Assembly: GCF_030272615.1 (NCBI RefSeq)
Contig: NC_081412.1
Span: 669,750,852-669,814,851 of the forward strand
Reading direction: 5' to 3'
DNA length: 64,000 bases
Origin: Cryptomeria japonica
Lineage: Eukaryota; Streptophyta; Pinopsida; Cupressales; Cupressaceae
Shown here piece by piece: positions 35,505-48,418 of this stretch. The notes below the pieces were generated by a model. That model had not been told where the DNA came from. It searched no databases and worked only from the letters and a program-made list of their open reading frames with translations. The position numbers and the translations under genes were made by a program. Numbering within the stretch: the first letter of the stretch is position 1; each line of letters begins with the position of its first letter.

Positions 35505-38500
35505 CTATATGAATCTGTTGCCATCATTCATGGATGCCTCAATTCTTTGGATCATGCCAGTGAGATGATGCATATGCTCTTTCGGTGACCTTTCCCCTTG
35601 AATTAATGCCTTAGAGATCTCATTCCTTAGAGAGATAAGGTTGTCCAGTTTAGGACTAAGTTTATACTTAAGCTCTCTGGCATTTGCCTTGATCCTTGCT
35701 TTTTCTTTCCCTAATTTCTCCAACTTTTCTTCAAATCCTACTATTTCTTGCTCAATAACTGATATAGGTTCAGACAAACCAATGATATTATCAGCTATAT
35801 CATCTATTTCCTTTTGTACTCTTCTTATTTCCTTTTCAATGTCCTATGTCAATAATTGTGGCTTGCATGTATCCCTGTATAGTTCCTTATACTCCAAATT
35901 TGTTGTATTCAGTGCCGGTAAAAGTGTGTTAATGTGTTCCGTGCACTTCTTTATTGTGTCCTCAAAGAATTTTTCTTTTTCTTTTTCCATTTTCTCTTTG
36001 AATGTATCCTCATTTATTTGATCAACTGTTATTACATTTCCAACAATGAATTTAGATAATGTGTCTAACTGACTTAAAGAATCCTTTACATGATCTAGAT
36101 TGCATTTTGGTGCAATCATCTTAAGAATAGGTATAGTGTCATCAATTTCCTTCTAGGCCAATGCATTACAATCAATTATCTTCTTAATTGAGTCCAAGAG
36201 TACCTCTGTCACATTTGTAGGTCTGAATTCACTTAGTGAAGTACCCGATGTCTAACCAACTGCCTTTATAATTTCAGTGCTTCCAGTGGGAGTAACCAAT
36301 TTGCTTGAATCAACCTCTGGTGGATGAGTCTGAGTTTGCATTTCAACTAGCAATGGTTTGGGTTTCTCAGTTATTACCGGTTGAACTATCTCAATATGTA
36401 CCTGTGCCTCTACTGGTTTCTTTGTGTTATTTGCTGCCGGTATCTCTGTCACTGTCTCTGCAGGTTTCTCAGTGCTAGCATCAATACTACTAGTATTCAA
36501 TCCACTATCCAAGGGTTGCTCTAAATGCTCTATTTTCTCTGTTTGTGTTTCAACCTCAACATTTTCTATCGGTTGCTCAACAATGTTTCCAGTAATATCA
36601 TTCTTCAACTCTATGCTATCCTTATCCACAATAATGTTCACTTCCCGAGTATCAATATTCATGGTGAATAGAATTTTTGATTCAGGGTTAGTGTCATCAT
36701 GTGTTGTGTTTGCATTTTTAGTAGCCGGTATGTCATCAGTATGCACCAGTGTAGTAAGCAAGGGTGGTGGTAAGTTGTCAGTTATTTTTATGTTTGGTAT
36801 TCCACCAAATTTTCCTTTTGCTTTGTCTCTGTCCTTCTGATATACCTTGAAGGTTTTCTTAGGTCTGTTTAATTCTTCCTATTTTTCTTTTTCTACAAAA
36901 AGGATATCCCATTTGTCAGCTGTTTCCTTTGCAATTTCATTAACTCTACCAGCCATTAGGCTCACATGCCGGTGACCACTGGCAAAGACTGATCTATTGG
37001 CTTCACAAATTAATTCATTAATCTCTTCTTTAGAGCCAACTGGATGTACAACTAGAAGTTTTTTAATCTTAAGTTTCTTGTCTAACTCCATAACTGCAAT
37101 CCTTTTTGCATCTAACCTTCTATACAATTCATTTGGTAAGTCATCTACAACTTCAATCAACACTTTCTTGTAAATGTCCAGATGTAGAATTACACTGTTT
37201 CAATACTTTCTTTTTTAGAATGAGTGAATGTATTATACAGTTTGCTCACATTTGCCAAGTTGTCGTCATTAGTGATTTCACTCAATAAGTTGTCCAAAGG
37301 TGGTATGGCCCATTTTTGTTTCTTCTTGGGTGTTAGCTTCTTTGTCGGTTGTCTTATCACCTGTTGCTTCTTTCTTGTTTTCTTGGGTGAAGGAGAGGGT
37401 ACCGGCGAAGGTTTTCTCTTCCTATCAACTCTCTTGAACTCAACAAGTATTTCACTGTCAGATGGTGTACCAACCGGTGAAATATATGCCTCCAGTTGTA
37501 AACCTTCCATTTCACTTTCCTTAATTCCAGTAATGTTCATGATATTTTCTTTTATTTCCTTTGCTTGTTTTGTTTCACTCCTTATGTACTTTTCTCTTTT
37601 CTTTCTTTGTTTCATTGTCTGTACACCGCTCTTAATTGTTTCTGCATTACCAAAAACCTTTTTGTGGGTTCTCTAGGTGCTTCTAACAACACTTTAGCAT
37701 AAGTTTCAATAATATTTACATTTGCCTCATATCCCATTTTAGTTACCCATATAGTTCTAGGAAGAACTGCTTCCATCCATATTTCATCCTTTTTAATCAC
37801 AAAACATATTTCTTTTTCATATTTGTCTACTACACTCTGTGTTTGTCTCTCTCTGGTTTTCATTTTTACTTGGAAAGCTTTGAAATACTTAGTTATATTG
37901 TTTTCTTTAGTAGTACCCATGCCGGTGAAATCTTCTTGCAATTGTTTGCCTATTGGTATGTCATATCCAAAGTCTTTCCTTCTAATACTGGGAATTTCTT
38001 TTGAGAAATGCAACATAAGGCATACCAAAAGATTACCAAAATGAAATGTCCCTTTCTTATCACCTTTTATCTTTTTCAGGTTGTCTATAAGTTCATCTTT
38101 TAGCCATTCACATACATCTTGCATCCTTATTTACCATATCATAAAACCATACTTATGAATCTGACATTTATATCCTTGATGTCATTTACTCTCAAATATC
38201 TACTATCAAATGTTGCTCCTATTAAGTTCATGATTGTGTTGTTAGGTACCTTCTTTGTCTTGTCTGACCTGCTACCAGTGGAGGGTAAACCTGTCATTGC
38301 CCTAATTGCTTCCTTGGTGAGTTTGTAGACTGAATCTAACCAAAAAAATTCTCCATGTACCCTTCTAAGGACAATTCTCACTACTTTGGAAATTCAGGGA
38401 TGTCCAAGATTTCCATAAAACCTAAGGTCTCAATTATCTTGTGTTCGGGTTTGACATTGCCATTTTCATCATAGATTACAGTTTTAAACATCTTTAACAC

Positions 38501-38710
38501 TTGTTCAGAACCTAATTCCTCAATATTGCAGTGAATATAAATCCTAGGGTCTTCAACATAAGCTACACCTTTAGGAATTTTTGAAAATGCACCTATGAAA
38601 TCATCTTGCTTAGCTATCTCGGGAATGATTTTGAAAATGGTCCTAGGGTGTTTTACAACTTCCACAATAGTAGGGTTTGCAATAAATTCCAGAGAAGAAG
38701 AGGAAGCCAT
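35505..38710 (-). pseudogene. Long ORF of element E (unknown family)
   Basis: About 3.2 kb, ATG at 38710, with frame changes in the first half (near 38381, 38130, 37615) and few stops after. N-terminal half: GVAYVEDPRIYIHCNIEELG, then RIVLRRVHGEFFWLDSVYKL with TKEAIRAMTG, then FGNLLVCLMLHFSKEIP and EICFVIKKDEIWMEAVLPRT. Middle: a basic Pro/Ser/Lys segment (SPVPSPSPKKTRKKQQ). Then a Thr/Glu/Pro-rich stretch and a coiled-coil tail (GFEEKLEKLGKEKARIK). Compared with G it lacks about 60 bp at about 38130. No enzyme motif is recognised. Position after gag and the coiled-coil end recall env-like ORFs of some Sireviruses, which is only an analogy. Confidence 0.75.
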
Positions 38711-39118
38711 TTGAAAAATACCTTAAGTTGCCTAATAAAGGTTGAGTGCTTGAAATAAATCACTTCACTTCTTCGCCTTGAATGTCTTCGCTCAGATTTC
38801 ACGCTCTCTACAAGTTTGAATGCTCAGTGAATCAAAAAAGAGGGAAAATTGATGATTTATAATGACTTTTCTTTCAACAACCGTATTAAATGCTCACCGG
38901 TTAAGTGAAACTTAACACATCTGTTGGTGGAGAAGAGGTCTGTCTTCTCACCATCAACCGAGGGTAAATTTGTATGATATTCAACTTGTTGTAATACCCC
39001 AAAAGGGTTACTTTTCAGTTGGATGAAGAATCTCTTGCTGGTGGAGTAAAACTTTGTTCTATTGGTGAAGGAATAGTCTCATCAACATATCTCTCTTTCT
39101 AATCCATTGTTTTGAAAA

Positions 39119-40123
39119 TTATTTCTTTACCCCATCTACCTTCTCTTTGCCTTTCAAACTGGGTCCTTTATTATTTGCCGGTGAAGTCTTACTTCTACAA
39201 AATTTTGTAATATGTGTAATCTTGTTACAATCATAGCAAGTCACATTATTCTTCTGAATAGCCTTTCCATTTCCTATGCCGGTTTGTGTTCTGCATTGAT
39301 TAGATAAGTGTCCAAATCTTCCACAAACATAACATCTCACGTTCATTCTGCAGTTTTCTGAATTGTGACCAATTTTGTTTCATTTGGAACATTGACCGGT
39401 GGGTGTATTAATGTTCTGATTGTTTCTAGATCTACACTGATTTGTTCTATGGCCATACTTGTTATAGTTAAAGCATTTCTCATTAAATTTGTAAGCATTA
39501 GGTTGTCTTACCGGTTTACTATGATCATGATTGTTTGCAATACCAAAACTTTCTCCAACTTCAAATCCAAGTCCATTAGTATCTCCATTAGGTTTCTGAC
39601 TTTTCAGCATATTATCAAGTTCTTCTGAACTTTTCTTGAATTTCTCTTTATGTTGATTTGCAGTAGTCAACTCATTTTCAAGAATTCACATCTGTCTCAT
39701 AAGTCCAATTTTATCATGTTGCATGTGTATTAAATCTGTCTTCAACATATCATTTTCATGACTGAGTCTTAGATTTTCATTTCCAGCATCATTGAGTCTC
39801 CTAGTCAAGTCATCTTTATTCTTCTTCCTGTCTTCAATGTCTTTACAAAATCTCATAGTCATATCTTGCATTTCATTCCTCATAGTACTATTTTCTTGCC
39901 TTAATTTGTTCACAAGATCATTAAGAGTTTCCTTTTCATCATCAACACTCTACATCTTCTCATGAAGTTCTTTTCTTTTATTTCTAGAAATAGTAAGATT
40001 CTCTCAAAGTCCTTGAATGAATTCCTGTGCAGTCCTCAGATCATCTTCAAGTTTGATATTCTTCAACTTCTCTTCATCATAGTCCACAAGAGATCCTTCT
40101 AATTGTTTTCTTAAGTTCTCCAT
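39119..40123 (-). pseudogene. Gag-like protein of element E: coiled coil plus zinc knuckles
   Basis: A frame of 335 codons from the ATG at 40123, with a few stops and no frameshift. Residues 1-150 are a heptad-rich coiled coil (LRQENSTMRNEMQDMTMR, NDMLKTDLIHMQHDK). Residues 150-330 hold at least four CCHC-type knuckles: CFNYNKYGHRTNQC (second Cys now Tyr), CSK.NKIGHN.., CYVCGRFGHLSNQC and CYDCNKITHITKFC. This looks like a nucleic-acid-binding capsid-type protein, but no UBN2-type copia gag core is seen ahead of the knuckles. It begins about 57 bp from the primer site. Confidence 0.75.
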
Positions 40124-40179
40124 CTGTATCGGTGTCAGAACTTCCTCAAGCTGTTAGACTTTTGAAAATAGAGGACTAG

Positions 40180-40191
40180 GCTCTGATACCA
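40180..40191 (-). other. Primer binding site of element E
   Basis: TGGTATCAGAGC on the minus strand, an exact copia primer site, 2 bp inside the 5' LTR. Confidence 0.95.
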
Positions 40192-40193
40192 AT

Positions 40194-40910
40194 TGTTAGG
40201 ATTAATGACAGTCCCAAAGATACTGAGAGGGGGGGTGAATCAGTATCTAACCAGTTGACAAAATATTTGACAATGTTAAGTATTTTGCATTCCAAAACAA
40301 TGTACCGATAAATAAGAGTTAATGCAGTAAATATGAACAATAAAGACAACATAGAAAACACATCATAATACAAGATGTTTAATGAGGAAACTCGGTGTGG
40401 GAAAAACCTCAATGGGATTTGTGACCCACAATATTCACTCACTGGCCAATGAATGTATATTACTTACAATGTGGTGCCTGCACATGCAGGAAGGCCAACT
40501 GCCTAGAGCTCACTGCTCAATCTACAAAATGGAAGTCTCATTGACTTACAAAATGGATTATGAGAATCCAATACAATGTATTGCTACAATTCAACATCTA
40601 CTATGCCAGGTTCAGCACCAGTTTAAGCTCATACTATAACCATAAACCTTATACAAAATCTTCCTTAATATTCGCTCATCTCTTCTATCTTTCTTCTCTC
40701 ATACAAAATGATTTACAAGATCTTATAGATATACGAGTCTATTATAATATGCCATGTTGGCTTTACAAAAGATATTTACAATTAAATACAATAAAGAAAA
40801 GTTTGTTCCTATCAGCTGGGGTGCCAATATACATTGTTGCCGCTGTCGGTGAAGTGCCTGCTGGTGCCGGTGCCAATGCCATGTTCTCATTAGAGTGTAT
40901 AATGCCAACA
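40194..40910 (-). repeat. 5' LTR of element E
   Basis: 717 bp, TGTTGGCATTATACAC to CCTAACA on the minus strand, with the C-rich block at 40228-40236 and the GGTTTTTCCC block near 40399-40408. Confidence 0.9.
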
Positions 40911-40915
40911 ATATG

Positions 40916-41280
40916 TAGATGCAATATTCTTAGTTCATACTTATTTTCTTGGCAGCGATCCTTTCGACTGTGAGTCATTGTAATTCAAGAAATGTGATCT
41001 CTAGGTAATGAGCCCCTTGATAGTGAGCCTTTGTAATTCTATATAACTAGTTATATCATCTTGAGAGTTAACCCTCTCTGTGGTTTTTCCCATTTGGGTT
41101 TTTCACGTATAAAAATCTGGTATCTCTCTTATGGTTGTGTATAGCTTGCATTTCATTTTTATTGCATATATCCTTTTATTCTAAGTTTAATTGAGATCAA
41201 GTTAAATTTTAGAATTTCAGATTATTTTGTTTTGAGAATATTGATTAACCCCCCTCTTATTTTTCTGGTCCATTTAATGA
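40916..41280 (+). repeat. 5' LTR of element J, second part
   Basis: Resumes the LTR of J after the ATATG duplicate. It reads TAGATGCAATATTC like 53296 on in the 3' LTR, then TGGTTTTTCCCATTTGGG (41082-41099) and the C-rich block (about 41249-41256). Its last bases are decayed (CATTTAATGA where the 3' LTR has GTTCAACA). Confidence 0.88.
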
Positions 41281-41292
41281 TGGTATTAGAGC
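41281..41292 (+). other. Primer binding site of element J
   Basis: TGGTATTAGAGC, one transition from the copia primer site TGGTATCAGAGC. Confidence 0.85.
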
Positions 41293-41344
41293 TCGGTTCC
41301 TTGTTGCTAGCTTAACCGCTTGAGGGAGATATTGATTTGAACAA

Positions 41345-42059
41345 ATGGCTCCTATTTATATGGTAGGAGAATATTATTTGGATGAAGAATCAAAGACAAC
41401 CATTAAATATATAGAGAGTGTGGAATCTAAGAATGAAAATTTGAAAGAGAATGTCAAGATAGCAAATTATTGTTTCAAGAAGTTGAGAGATCAAATTCAA
41501 AAGTTCAAAGAAAGGTAGCATGAAGTTAACAAAGAGTTAAAACAAACAAATAAGATTGTTGTGAGTCTAAAGCTGCAATTTGAATAAAGCAAGAAAGTGG
41601 AAGAAAGTCTAAAGGATACAATTAATTAGAAGACAAAATAATGTGAGAAGTTTGAATGAGAACTATTGAAGCTAAATTTAGAAATAAAAGTCAGTGAAAG
41701 CAATGCATTATTAGATAAACTATTGACCATGCAAAAATCTCATAAGGACAAAGAAGGATTAGACTTTTTCGGTGAATGCTCAAATTAGAATGACAAAGTG
41801 AAAGACAAGGAGAAGGTGGAAGTTGAGAAGAAACCTGAAGATTCAACTATGGTCTGAAATCCAGGACCTGCTGCAAATAGACCTCTAGTTTGGCAACCAA
41901 ATGCTCAAAGGTACTCATCATTCAATGGTTTTTTTTATTGCAGAAATTTTGGACATAAAGCTATATATTGCAGATGCAAAGTAAATTAGGATACTCAATG
42001 CCTTTATTGTAAAGGTTTTGGAAAAATGCTAATAACTACAGTAATCAAGTCATGAATAG
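41345..42059 (+). pseudogene. Gag-like protein of element J, part 1
   Basis: ATG at 41345, 53 bp after the primer site. A long coiled coil (ESVESKNENLKENVKIAN, KLNLEIKVSESNALLDKL) with several stops, then the first zinc knuckles (CRNFGHKAIYC with its first residues decayed, CLYCKGFGK). It is interrupted by element F inside the knuckle region. The arrangement is the same as in E and F. Confidence 0.7.
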
Positions 42060-43209
42060 TGATGGACTCGAAAAGCACTGAGAGGGGGGGGGTGTGAATC
42101 AGTGACACCAAATAAAACACTACTTCAAACACTAACTGGTAGATGAACTTATCCAAGCATTTAAACAAAATACATGCTATCCAAAATGATAAAACAACAT
42201 CCACAAAAAGTAAAGCATCCACCATAACACAAGTGTTTTATACGTGGAAAACCCAAATAGGTAAAAACCATGGTGAGAAGGAACTCACAAGTTAACTATC
42301 TGCAGTAATAGATAACTGACCGGTTAAGGTCTACAAAGTGCTCTGCTAGGAGCGAATCTTTTTAGAGATCCCAAGCTTGATTATAAGCTTATACCCTATT
42401 AGGAGTAACCTCATTGAAGGATTTGAGAATCCAAACTAATGGATCACCTTGTTAGAGGATTTGTACAATGAAGCTTGCTAGAGCTTACCTGATTAGGGGA
42501 TTTGATTTTGTTGTAATGATTGGAAAACAACAAGAATGAATTAATTTGTTTTGAGTAGCACAATATTTGCTTGATCAGATCCTTCTAAGTACATTCAACA
42601 CTGCTCTTCATCTTAACACTTATCACTCTTCAAAAAAATCTTTTACTCTTGATGCATATCAGTATTCACATACCATCATTCTCTATTAGTTTCAAATGAT
42701 TCACTAAGATGTGTTTAAATAGACATTCAAATCTTATGTCAGCCTAAGGAAATCAAAACACAATTTCCTAGGTGCAGTGTATCTAGACAAGTAATCATAA
42801 CTCATCACAAAAATGACCTTCAAGAAGTCGGTGTTGGTAACTCATCACAAAAATGACTGTCAAGAAGTTGGTGCTGGTAATTCATCACAAAATCACATAC
42901 CGGTTAGAACAGTCAATACCGGTTGGAACAAAATATGTGATCTGTTGTCCTGGAATCTTCTGCTTGATCTCCATCTCCATCTTCATCTTCATCTTCATTT
43001 TGATGCGGACTTAGTGTAGCCACAGGTTATCTCTTAAGCACATATCGGTTGACACAAAGTACCAGTTAGAGATAAGCCTTAATCATACCGGTTGTCAGTG
43101 TAAACCAATTGAAGTTACACCAATAGTCAATGTAATCATATGTGTGTGTGAGAGTGTTTCATCAATGACAACAAGTGATGAATACATTACAATCATCATC
43201 AAGCCAACA
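42060..43209 (-). repeat. 3' LTR of element F
   Basis: 1150 bp, TGTTGGCTTGATGATG to TCCATCA on the minus strand. Pairs with 48419-49579. It contains the C-rich block near 42081-42091, the TGGTTTTTACC block near 42260-42270 and degenerate CCTTGTTAGAGGATTT-type repeats at about 42350-42500. Confidence 0.9.
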
Positions 43210-43393
43210 GTCTCCCCCTTTGGCATTGATGGAAACACTTAGAAAATTTTAGAGTAATACAATACCGCTAAGTGTGCATACACAACATATTTACACATGT
43301 GCTCATACTCCCCTTTAATGCAATACTCCCCCTTAATGTATGCATAAATATAAAATTTTCAAAAACACACATACATATTATTACTCCCCCTTT
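43210..43393 (-). other. Polypurine tract block of element F
   Basis: On the minus strand CAAAGGGGGAGAC precedes the 3' LTR (43210-43222). Further runs are at 43326-43333 (AAGGGGGAG-like) and 43384-43393 (AAAGGGGGAG). Confidence 0.7.
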
Positions 43394-43699
43394 GACAACA
43401 ATGCCAAAATGATAAAGTAATATATATATATATATAGAAAGTCTGTATCAAAGTGTTCGACATATATTACAACTTAAAAAAAAGTTCATGCATTGGCTAA
43501 TCTCAGAAAAATATCATTGAAGTTCTTCTTCATCTATGATAAAGCATTTTCCCATGATTCCTATATGGTAGCAGTATACTCAAATGTAGACATCAATTGG
43601 GAATGAAATTCTTCCATTGAGTCTAGCGTGCAGGTTTCAGGAGTAGCAAGAATAGCTTTTGCATTAGAGTAGGCTCTCTGAAGAATGTCAACCTATGAG

Positions 43700-46628
43700 G
43701 TGAGCAAACTCTTGAGCTCTTTTAGAGATCAAAGTCTCTTAGCCTTCTCAATATCATTCCTGTGCAATCTGTCATGTAAATCATCTACAGAACGGTTAAA
43801 GGAATGAATGGAGTCCTGGAGTGGGACACATGCCTTGCAAATCCGTTCCATTTCTTGCTCAGTTTCAATTTGACTCTTAGAAATATTAGAGTTAAAGAAA
43901 GAAACATTGGAGGTAGAAGCAAGATACTTTCCTCTAGATTCAATAGCTTTCTTCAACAAACTTCCATTATGAGATAAAGCCATTTTGCCACTTTCAATGT
44001 TCTTTGCTAGTTTATCTCCATATTTCTTCTTGTGGCTCTTCTTAGCAGACATTTGAACAACATCTTCAAGTGACTTGATTTGATCAGATGCATCTGCAAC
44101 TAATTGACCAAGTTTGCTAATGGGTGTAGGAATATGTGCAACATCTGTTTTTGGTAGTAAACCAGACAAAATTTCTATTGCATTCTAGATTGTCTCCACT
44201 TCAATCCTTTTCTCTTTCAGTCTCTTCTTATGTGTTCTAGATTGCATAACATTAGCAATCTTCATCATTTATGATGCGCTCAAAGTGTTCATATCAATGG
44301 GTCCTGAAATACTTAAAGAGCCATCATCATCATAATCTTCAAGTAGTTTCTGCTTCGCCAGCTTAGAAGGTACACTTTTAATGATGGCTCTCTCTGTGTT
44401 ATGCTCTATTGTCTCTACAGGTAACTGAGTGAAAACTTTCTTAGTAGACTCCTTTTGAGTGTCTTCAATGACCGGTGGAGATTGGGGTTTCTCCGGTTGT
44501 TCTGTTGTCGGTTCATTGTCCACTTTCAGTTGAGTAGCTGGTTGATCAACTAATGTAACCTATACTTCAATATTTGTAGGAGGCTCCATATCTGGTGCAG
44601 TGGTGTCTCCAGATAGGTCTACTATGTTGTGAACATCTTCATCAACAAGAATAATGAAATCATCCTTCTTCTTGATTGGATAGACCATGTCAGGTTGAAG
44701 AATCTCATCTTCATCCATTTTTGATCGAGGAACATCATCTGTAGTATCATCCTTATTGCCAGAGTGGATGAGTTTGTCCCTCTTTTTGATTACATAGGCT
44801 TGTTGATGTGTCTCAGACTCAATAACTACCCTTTTTGCATTAAGAAGCTTCAATCTTCTCATTTTAAAATCAAAATATAATTTGTATTTCTCAACTAAAG
44901 CACTAATTCCATCCGACGATAAATTGGGGAAATATTGTACAAATATTTCATGAATTATATGATTTTCCAATTGAATAGCTTCGTCCCATTTATCCAAAAG
45001 AGTATTATACAAAGAGATTGAAATATCTTTTTCCAAGTCATGCGGAAATCTATTGTAATGACTCAAATAAGTTATTGTCTATTGAATGACTTGCTTTTGC
45101 TCATCTTCAGTGAAAGAATCATAATATTCTTTGACATTATGAAACCTATTTCTTCCCAGTGTCTTCATTGGTCTCTCAAAAACCGTTTCAGGTTTGTAGG
45201 TAGCAATATCTATAGGTGTAGTTTCCTTCGACACTACCTTTACCTTCTTGGGTGTTCTGTCGGTTTCTTTTTCCTTCTTTGGTTCTTCTTCAGAATTTGT
45301 ACCCTTAGACTCTGGTTGCAAAATCAATTTCCGATTTCTCTTCTTTGGTGCACTATCCTTCTTTACATATACTTTAGGTGCTAGTTCCTTTTTGGTTAGG
45401 ACACTTCGAGTCACCCTTGTGGTCTTTTTCATAGGAGACTTCTCATTAGACTTCCTTTTCTTTCCTTTCTCCTTAGTTGCAAGTACAGTACCAGTTTCTG
45501 TAGGTACAACTTGGACTGCCACAATGTCCAATTTTGCCTTCTGTTTATCTTTAGGTGATGCTAACAGGGTATTAGCATAGCCAACCAGTAAATCATGATT
45601 AACCTCATAGCTCATATCTTTGATCTCTTCCTCTCTAGGCTCAATTGCTTGCGTCAAGCAAAAGTCAGTGGTAACAATGAAGATTATGTCTTTTCCAAAG
45701 TGTTTTACCACATCTTCAGGTAACCTCATTCTCATGCTCATATTTTTTTGAAATTCATTAAAATACTTATTCAAGGCAACTGAAAAAGTATTCTTCATAG
45801 CCTTAATGCTATTCTTGATCTGTGCATTGACCGGTTGGTCTTTTGACCATTCAATATCCCCAATTCCCGATAGGAAGTTTTGAAAATAGAAAAATAATCC
45901 TGCTAGTAGCTGACCATATTTGAATTTTTGGGTGCTGTCCTTCTGAATGGATTCCAAATTTTTAACTAATTGACTTCTAATGGCTTCACATATATCATAA
46001 TTTGCATTATCAACAATCATTTTATGTGGTGTATGAATTGCTACAGATGGAACACTGTTAAGTCTACTAGAGTAAAATACCTAGTAGCCTATCACCATTG
46101 TTGCTAGTTTCACTATAGGGTCTTTAATATTGTTGATATAAAAAGCACGCTTATTAGATGTAGAACAGGTTAATTTGAATACTATATCCTTTGAAATTCG
46201 TCTTAGCATAAGAATTTCACCGATTGAGAAATAACCTGTTACAACCCTAATAGCTTCCTTGGTTATTGTATGAGTCCTTTCTAAATACATGTTCTCTCTG
46301 TGGACTCGACTCAAAATGATTCTTATGTGTTCATCCTCAAAATCTTCAAGAAAGTAGGCGGCATTATGAAAACCTTTTTCAAAAACCCTAGCATATTTTG
46401 TTTCAATTTTTTCGTTCTTATCACAAAGTGATTTCAACTGTGTATAGATGTGTAGAGTTCCTAAATCTTCTACTTGCAATCTATATAGTTGGACAAGTCA
46501 CCTTTGACCACAACCCCACTCGGGACTTGTGATAATGCATTATAAGACATAATTTCATCGGCCTTTAGAGCTTCCTTAGGTTCAACAATGATCATCAACC
46601 TCTCTACAGACTTAGAAGTAGATGCCAT
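43700..46628 (-). pseudogene. Long ORF of element F (unknown family)
   Basis: ATG at 46628 (MASTSKS); one frame change near 46490, then a single frame from 46479 down to about 43729 with few stops, about 970 codons in all. Motifs shared with E and G: HIRIILSRVHRENMYLERTH followed by ITKEAIRVVTG, then FKYGQLLAGLFFYFQNF and IIFIVTTDFCLTQAIEPRE. Middle: a strongly basic segment (KGKKRKSNEKSPMKKTTR). Then DEWEP-poor acidic stretches and a coiled-coil tail (EQEMERICKACVPLQDS). Function unknown; no protease or polymerase motif is present. Confidence 0.78.
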
Positions 46629-47075
46629 TCTAGATAAGTAAGTTTCAAAGCGGTATACTCAAAGAAATACCTTGTTTCTTGCATGTCGCTGCATTTCCCG
46701 GTTGAAATGCCCAAATGCACACCCATTCACCACTTTGAAACTTTCGATTCAACTTAAATTCTCTAATCACAAAACAATTCACCAATCGACAACAAGACAA
46801 TCTTGTTCAGCTCTGCAATCGCTTCAAATTTATTTTCTCGAAAGAGAGGGTAAAAATTATAAGGCAAAACTTGTTTTTATCCCTTTTTACAAACTGTAAT
46901 AAATGCTCACACTTTAGGTTACAAACCCTAATTTCATTGCTTAAGTGAAATACCAGTGGATAACACGTCAACAAAAAGTCTCCAAAATTCAAAATTCAAA
47001 AATTCTTTTCCTCTGATTTAACAAGGGTCCGAAGATGTTTTACCATTAAGCTCCCCTTAGCCATGTTAAATAGGG

Positions 47076-48368
47076 TTAAGTCACCAGTGCCAGGTTCTCT
47101 TCACTTGGTGAAGGAACAATTTCTTCTTCAGGCGAATCATCATTTTTCTTCTTCCAAGTCCGGTTCATATCCTTGATGGTTTTCTCAACATCAACTTTCT
47201 GCTTGCCTTTCTGATCTTTGAAAGAGTTGACCGGTTTGCTATTTCTTGATCTACAAAATTTTACTAAGTGCCCCAATTTGTTGTAGTGATAGCATACCAT
47301 ATGAGGTGCTCTCCATGGTCTGGTGTTCACCTTTCCATTCTTCCTCCTGCATGTTGCAGCAGTGTGACCACTACCACGACAGATCAAATAGGTTTCTCTC
47401 CAACTGTTTTCCATTTCATAACCATTTGACCGGTGGTCATAGGATTTGTACTGGTTTGGGTTCTGGTTCATAGGAGGTTTTGGGACAACTCCTTTAAGTC
47501 TTGGTGCATAACTTCCAGAGTTTCTCATAACCAACTTGCACTCAAAAGCTCTATGTCCAAACTTGTTGCATGCATAACAGTGACCATTAAATCTACTAGT
47601 TCTAGCCACATTGTTTTGTATGTAAGGAAAGTTATTGTAAGCCTTGCTCCTACATACATTGGCAGTATGTCCTTCCTTAAGATAGTTAAAGAAAACATGT
47701 TAAAAAATTTTCTTACCTTTACTCTTGCTATTGTTCTTAGGTGCTGATTGCTCCTTTGGTGCATCACTCTTGGTTCCAGAGGTTTGACCTTCCTCATATC
47801 TAGAGAAACCAAGTCCAATGGTATCCTTTGATGGCTTCACCGATTCCAGCTTTTGTTCCAACATAGCAGCACTCCGGTTGAACTTAGCAAGTATCTACTT
47901 TGTCTCAGCAAGTTCCTTGGAAAGAGCATCATTGGTCTCCATCAAGGTTTCATTCTGAGAAATAGTTGCATTCAGTTCAGCTTGTATTTCTTCTTTCTCT
48001 TCTTTATCCTCCTGCAGATAGGCAGTAATGGTATCGATTTCTTGTTTCAAATTAAATATCTCATGCTCCTTGTCCTTTACCAAATCTTCAAATTTTCTTC
48101 TGTTTTCTAGCTCCTGACTCATCCTGATAGTCAGTCCTTCCAGCTCTCTCCTAAGGTTAGTTTTGGATTCATTTAGTTTCTCCACTTCTCCAACTAGGGC
48201 ATCCATGTCTACATCATCAGACGAGTTGTTTTCAGTAAATTCCATCAACTCCTCGACAAGCTCTCTTCTCTTGGCTAAAGAGGCTTTAAACTTGATCTTG
48301 AGTTCATCATATGCTCTCTCAAATTCAACCAAATGATGAGTGAGTTCCCTCATGTTGTATTCCCCCAT
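47076..48368 (-). pseudogene. Gag-like protein of element F: coiled coil plus zinc knuckles
   Basis: ATG at 48368, about 37 bp from the primer site; a frame of 431 codons with stops but no shift. Residues 1-160 are coiled coil (LVGEVEKLNESKTNLRRELE, FNLKQEIDTITAYLQEDKEE). After a Lys/Ser linker come CCHC knuckles: FFNYLKEGHTANVC, CYACNKFGHRAFEC, ICRGSGHTAATC and CYHYNKLGHLVKFC. Where a knuckle Cys is lost it has become Tyr or Phe, which fits G-to-A decay. Architecture equal to E and J. Confidence 0.78.
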
Positions 48369-48404
48369 ATCTCCTTCCAAGTGGTTAGACCTATAGAAAG
48401 GTAG

Positions 48405-48416
48405 GCTCTGATACCA
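48405..48416 (-). other. Primer binding site of element F
   Basis: TGGTATCAGAGC on the minus strand, an exact match, 2 bp inside the 5' LTR. Confidence 0.95.
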
Positions 48417-48418
48417 AT

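Larger units (their letters stand above)
34482..40910 (-). mobile_element. Pol-less LTR element E
   Basis: A 6.4-kb element with LTRs at 40194-40910 (5') and 34482-35236 (3'), perfect duplication ATATG (34477-34481 and 40911-40915), primer site, gag-like gene with zinc knuckles, long ORF of the unknown family, and polypurine block. All pol domains are absent from the roughly 5-kb internal region. It lies in the 5' LTR of J in opposite orientation. It is closest to element G. Confidence 0.9.

Noticed and set aside
35641-37676. Ser/Phe-rich plus-strand frames opposite the long ORF of E (35641-36021, 36424-36840, 37224-37676)
   Set aside because: Antisense shadows of the Lys/Glu-rich minus-strand ORF, which alone shares motifs with F and G.
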